25,499 nucleotides of DNA, taken from NCBI GenBank assembly GCA_902478945.1, contig CABSMX010000019.1, positions 1-25,499 on the forward strand, read 5' to 3'. The notes beneath the pieces were generated by a model that made no database searches, was not told the origin of the DNA, and worked only from the letters and a program-made list of their open reading frames with translations. Positions 23,403 to 25,499 of this stretch are shown here, piece after piece. The position numbers were made by a program, and so were the translations under genes. Origin of the DNA: an uncultured Collinsella sp. (GTDB taxonomy: Bacteria; Actinomycetota; Coriobacteriia; Coriobacteriales; Coriobacteriaceae). Position 1 is the stretch's first letter; every line of letters starts with the position of its first letter.

Positions 23403-24683
23403 ATGATTCGAGCTGCCCTAACGGTCGAGGAAGCTCTTGAGGGCATGAAGACCCTTGAGCCCAAGATTAAAAATTATGCGCGTCTCGTTGTCCGCAAGGG
23501 CGTAAACGTTAAGCCCGGCCAGGAGGTCGTCGTTCAGTCTCCCGTCGAGTGCGCATCATTTGCGCGCGTGGTGGTTGCGGAGGCTTATGCCGCCGGCGCT
23601 GGTCACGTGACGGTCATTTGGGCCGATGATGCCGTGACGAGGCTCACGTACGAGCATGTCGATAAAAGCTATTTTGAGCAGACGCCCGAGTGGAAGCGAA
23701 TGCAGCTGGATTCCCTGGCCCAAGATGGCGCCTGCTTTATCTTTATCGAGGGCGCGGACCCTGCCGCCCTCAAGGGCATCGATCCGGCCAAGCCGGCCGC
23801 GGCATCCAAGGCGAGGAACACGCAGTGCAAGGTCTTCCGCCGTGGACTGGATTACAACATCAACCCGTGGTGCATTGCCGGCGCACCGGTTGTCGCCTGG
23901 GCGCGCGAGGTATTCTCGGGCGATCCGGACGAGGTTGCAGTCTACAAGCTATGGAATGCGATTCTGCATACCGCCCGTGCTGACGGCCAAGATCCGGAGA
24001 GTGACTGGGAGCTTCACGATGCGGCGTTTGAAAAAAACCTGCGTTTCCTGAACGAAAATCGTTTTGACTGCCTGCGCTATACCGCTTCGAATGGAACCGA
24101 CCTAGTAATTGGTATGACGAAGGGGCATGAGTGGGCCGGCGGTAAGGGTGAGACTCCCGACGGTCATCCCTTCTTTCCCAACATCCCCACCGAGGAGGTC
24201 TTCACCTCGCCCGACCGCATGCGTGCTGACGGAATCGTCTATTCCGCAATGCCGCTTATCCATCACGGCAACAAGGTCGATGATTTTTGGATCAAGTTCG
24301 AGAATGGTCGTGTGGTAGATTACGACGCCCGCGTGGGTAAGGCGACGCTCGCAAGCATCATCGATACTGACGAGGGCGCTGCTCATCTGGGAGAGGTCGC
24401 GCTCATTTCCAAGAACACACCGATTCGCGAAAGTGGCATTCTGTTCTACGACACGCTTTATGACGAGAACGCCAGCTGCCATCTTGCGCTGGGGGTCGGC
24501 TTCCCCGAGTGCATCGAGGGTGGATATGATATGTCCAAAGAGGAGCTCCTGGAGCGTGGCGTCAACGTTTCGAGCACGCACGTTGACTTTATGATTGGCA
24601 CGGACGACATCGATATTGTGGGCATTACACCCGATGGACGCGAAGTTGTGATTTTCCAGAACGGCCAATGGAGTTGGGAATAG
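23403..24683 (+). CDS. M29-family metallo-aminopeptidase (AmpS/PepS type)
   Basis: A 426-residue cytoplasmic exopeptidase that removes N-terminal residues from peptides using a two-metal centre. Family signals are KPGQEVVVQSPVE near the start, NIPTEEVFTSPDR (E264/E265), ENASCHLALGVGFPECI (E355, H360) and SSTHVDFMIGTDD (H393, D395), the expected metal-site residues. Length agrees with the family (about 400-420). ATG at 23403 is chosen because GGAG stands 6-7 bases upstream; an ATG at 23391 lies too close to that site. It stands alone behind the purC-operon terminator. The tRNA-Lys promoter overlaps its last codons and no terminator separates the two, so some tRNA may also come from read-through. 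Confidence 0.93.
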   Translation: MIRAALTVEEALEGMKTLEPKIKNYARLVVRKGVNVKPGQEVVVQSPVECASFARVVVAEAYAAGAGHVTVIWADDAVTRLTYEHVDKSYFEQTPEWKRMQLDSLAQDGACFIFIEGADPAALKGIDPAKPAAASKARNTQCKVFRRGLDYNINPWCIAGAPVVAWAREVFSGDPDEVAVYKLWNAILHTARADGQDPESDWELHDAAFEKNLRFLNENRFDCLRYTASNGTDLVIGMTKGHEWAGGKGETPDGHPFFPNIPTEEVFTSPDRMRADGIVYSAMPLIHHGNKVDDFWIKFENGRVVDYDARVGKATLASIIDTDEGAAHLGEVALISKNTPIRESGILFYDTLYDENASCHLALGVGFPECIEGGYDMSKEELLERGVNVSSTHVDFMIGTDDIDIVGITPDGREVVIFQNGQWSWE

Positions 24684-24702
24684 TCCAAGACCGTGGTACA
24701 AT
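24674..24702 (+). promoter_or_regulatory. Promoter of tRNA-Lys
   Basis: TTGGGA (24674-24679) as -35 and TACAAT (24697-24702) as -10 with a 17-base spacer. It overlaps the end of the aminopeptidase gene; the tRNA begins 10 bases after the -10. Confidence 0.6.
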
Positions 24703-24711
24703 GCCACCCGC

Positions 24712-24787
24712 GGGCCGTTAGCTCAGCTGGCAGAGCAGGGGACTTTTAATCCCAAGGTCCAGGGTTCGAACCCCTGACGGCCCACCA
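24712..24787 (+). tRNA. tRNA-Lys (anticodon TTT)
   Basis: Acceptor GGGCCGT with ACGGCCC, D arm GCTC/GAGC, anticodon loop CTTTTAA (anticodon TTT) on stem GGGGA/TCCCA, T arm CAGGG-TTCGAAC-CCCTG, discriminator A, encoded CCA. The first anticodon-stem pair is G-A rather than a Watson-Crick pair; the other four are sound. It decodes AAA/AAG. Its last 20 bases are copied exactly at 24944 and 25121. Confidence 0.96.
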
Positions 24788-24796
24788 TAGAAAAGA

Positions 24797-24826
24797 AAGC
24801 GATCGACTCCGGTTGGTCGCTTTTTT
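24797..24826 (+). terminator. Rho-independent terminator of tRNA-Lys (array copy 1)
   Basis: AAGCGATCGAC (24797-24807) pairs with GTTGGTCGCTT (24812-24822), 11 positions with two wobbles, loop TCCG, then six T. Nine bases separate it from the tRNA CCA. Confidence 0.9.
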
Positions 24827-24972
24827 GTTGCCGCGGCACGGGTTCGAACCCGAAAGGGCGCGGAGCTGAGGAAACGCGTGAGCGTTTGCCAGCGCAGCGC
24901 GCAAGGCGCGAAAGCGCCGCAGCGGCCGCCTGCGGAGCAGGCTGAACCCCTGACGGCCCACCATAGAAAAGA

Positions 24973-25002
24973 AAGCGATCGACTCCGGTTGGTCGCTTTT
25001 TT
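24973..25002 (+). terminator. Terminator in array copy 2
   Basis: Identical in sequence to the first tRNA-Lys terminator (arms 24973-24983 and 24988-24998, loop TCCG, six T), displaced by 176 bases. Confidence 0.85.
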
Positions 25003-25150
25003 GTTGCCGGTGCACGGGTTCGAACCCGAAAGGGCGCGGAGCTGAGGAAACGCGCGAGCGTTTGCCAGCGCAGCGCGCAAGGCGCGAAAGCGCCGCAGCG
25101 GTCGCCCGCGCAGCGGGCCCGAACCCCTGACGGCCCACCATAGAATAGAA

Positions 25151-25180
25151 AAGCGACTGGCGGATGCCGGCCGCTTTTTT
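25151..25180 (+). terminator. Terminator in array copy 3, stem rewritten
   Basis: AAGCGACTGGC (25151-25161) with GCCGGCCGCTT (25166-25176), loop GGAT, six T. It has the same 11-position stem and 4-base loop as copies 1 and 2 but different inner base pairs, with one A-C mismatch. Confidence 0.85.
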
Positions 25181-25206
25181 GTTGCCGCGGCACGGGTTCG
25201 AACCCG

Positions 25207-25499
25207 ATCCTCTCTCTATATAAGGACGCCTGGCGGCCAAAACCAGCCTTTTACCGACAGGAAACAAAAACCTGATGCCTTTAGAGTAAAGTAGCCCACC
25301 AGAGATGACCGATGCCTCAACGCTTATAAACCAGCTGGTCATCGCCAATACCAGAAGCTGATGCTTCAGACATGACTTCAGTGGAACAACTGAAGGATTG
25401 GTTCATTTGTGAACAAAATATGGAGTGCCAGATTCCCGCCCACGGGGCCCCTCCGGTCTGGCAATATATCTCCTTGCCGCGCGGCCCGGTGAGACCGGA
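25207..25499. other. Gene-free right end with several perfect small hairpins
   Basis: No plausible reading frame. From 25304 the sequence holds GATGACC/GGTCATC (25304-25310, 25337-25343), GAAGC-TGAT-GCTTC (25354-25367), CTTCAG/CTGAAG (25376-25381, 25390-25395), GTTCA-TTTG-TGAAC (25401-25414), TGCCAGA/TCTGGCA (25426-25432, 25457-25463) and TCCGGTCT/AGACCGGA (25452-25459, 25492-25499). The last two share bases 25457-25459 and cannot form together. It is less GC-rich than the flanking array up to about 25420. This could be a structured 5' leader of a gene beyond the window; I recognise no known riboswitch or T-box. Confidence 0.5.

Larger units (their letters stand above)
24768..25206 (+). repeat. 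Tandem array of tRNA-Lys tail elements (2 full units and 1 partial, period 176-177)
   Basis: Unit starts are 24768, 24944 and 25121. Each starts with GAACCCCTGACGGCCCACCA, the last 20 bases of tRNA-Lys, then TAG, a complete terminator hairpin with six T, a GTTGCCG spacer, and the palindrome CGGGTTCGAACCCG (24839, 25015, 25193), whose core equals the tRNA T arm. Units 1 and 2 continue with hairpins: AAACGC/GCGTTT, GGCGC-GAAA-GCGCC, and a last 5-bp hairpin (CCTGC-GGA-GCAGG in unit 1, CCCGC-GCA-GCGGG in unit 2). Units 1 and 2 are nearly identical apart from a few spacer bases and that last hairpin. Unit 3 stops after the palindrome and has a changed terminator stem. No real reading frame fits. 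Confidence 0.95.

Noticed and set aside
24944..24963. Additional complete tRNA-Lys genes in the array
   Set aside because: Only the 3' half of the T arm and the acceptor strand with CCA are present; no 5' acceptor strand, D arm or anticodon arm. GGGC after the palindrome could pair with GCCC but does not make a cloverleaf.
24768..25206. CRISPR array
   Set aside because: Units are 176-177 bases and nearly identical throughout, with no unique spacers; the repeated part is tRNA end plus terminator.
24718..25348. Three overlapping minus-strand open frames (120-200 residues) over the tRNA-Lys array
   Set aside because: They translate the complement of the tRNA and its repeats, so their own sequence is internally repetitive and contains the antisense of the T-arm. 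No ribosome site or family resemblance; the repeat explains the open frame.
25401..25414. LexA (SOS) box
   Set aside because: The palindrome is GTTC-N6-GAAC, the opposite polarity of the Gram-positive LexA site GAAC-N4-GTTC.
25415..25499. T-box leader
   Set aside because: No AGGGTGGNACCGCG core and no recognisable specifier loop; only generic competing stems.

Overview
The window reads as a fragment of a GC-rich actinobacterial chromosome. Short intergenic gaps, two WYL regulators in tandem, a Cna/SpaA-type LPXTG adhesin, an exonuclease-DinG fusion and many Tat/lipoprotein and GGDEF parts all suggest a gut Coriobacteriia, most likely Collinsella. That genus call is inference from gene style; no 16S gene is present. 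The first 48 bases are not genomic. They are an untrimmed Illumina Nextera i7 adapter (P7 tail, 8-base index, transposase end) fused to the broken 5' end of a D-Ala-D-Ala ligase gene, so base 49 is the true contig edge.

Layout, left to right: partial ddl overlapping an exonuclease/DinG helicase gene (+); a convergent pair of WYL transcriptional regulators (-); a divergent M28-like membrane protein of 1029 residues with a very long disordered insert, followed by a small one-span membrane protein (+) and a strong terminator; a 1143-residue thioester/SpaA-repeat LPATG surface adhesin (-); tRNA-Gly(CCC) followed by a non-coding block of palindromes and copied tRNA tails; purB (+); a substrate-binding protein overlapping a membrane GGDEF diguanylate cyclase (+); a TSCPD-domain protein overlapping a Tat lipoprotein gene (+); an OmpR-type response regulator and its histidine kinase (+); purC followed by a small basic membrane protein (+); an M29 aminopeptidase (+); tRNA-Lys(TTT) followed by a tandem array of about 176-base units; and about 290 bases of gene-free sequence rich in small hairpins.

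Most genes are housekeeping or envelope/signalling genes: cell-wall precursor synthesis (ddl), DNA repair or processing (DinG) beside PafBC-like WYL regulators, purine synthesis (purB, purC), peptidases, and three outward-looking modules (adhesin; binding protein plus cyclase; two-component system).

The most unusual feature is shared by the two tRNA loci. Each tRNA is followed by its own terminator, then a copy or inverse of its T-arm, then a run of GC-rich hairpins, then an exact copy of the last 18 to 20 bases of that same tRNA including CCA. At tRNA-Lys the unit is iterated (period 176-177). At tRNA-Gly a second, diverged unit ends in the tail of what looks like a different tRNA. The arrangement resembles the E. 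coli tyrT locus, whose 178-bp repeats each carry the tRNA-Tyr 3' end, but the internal sequence here is a different, hairpin-rich element shared by two unrelated tRNAs.
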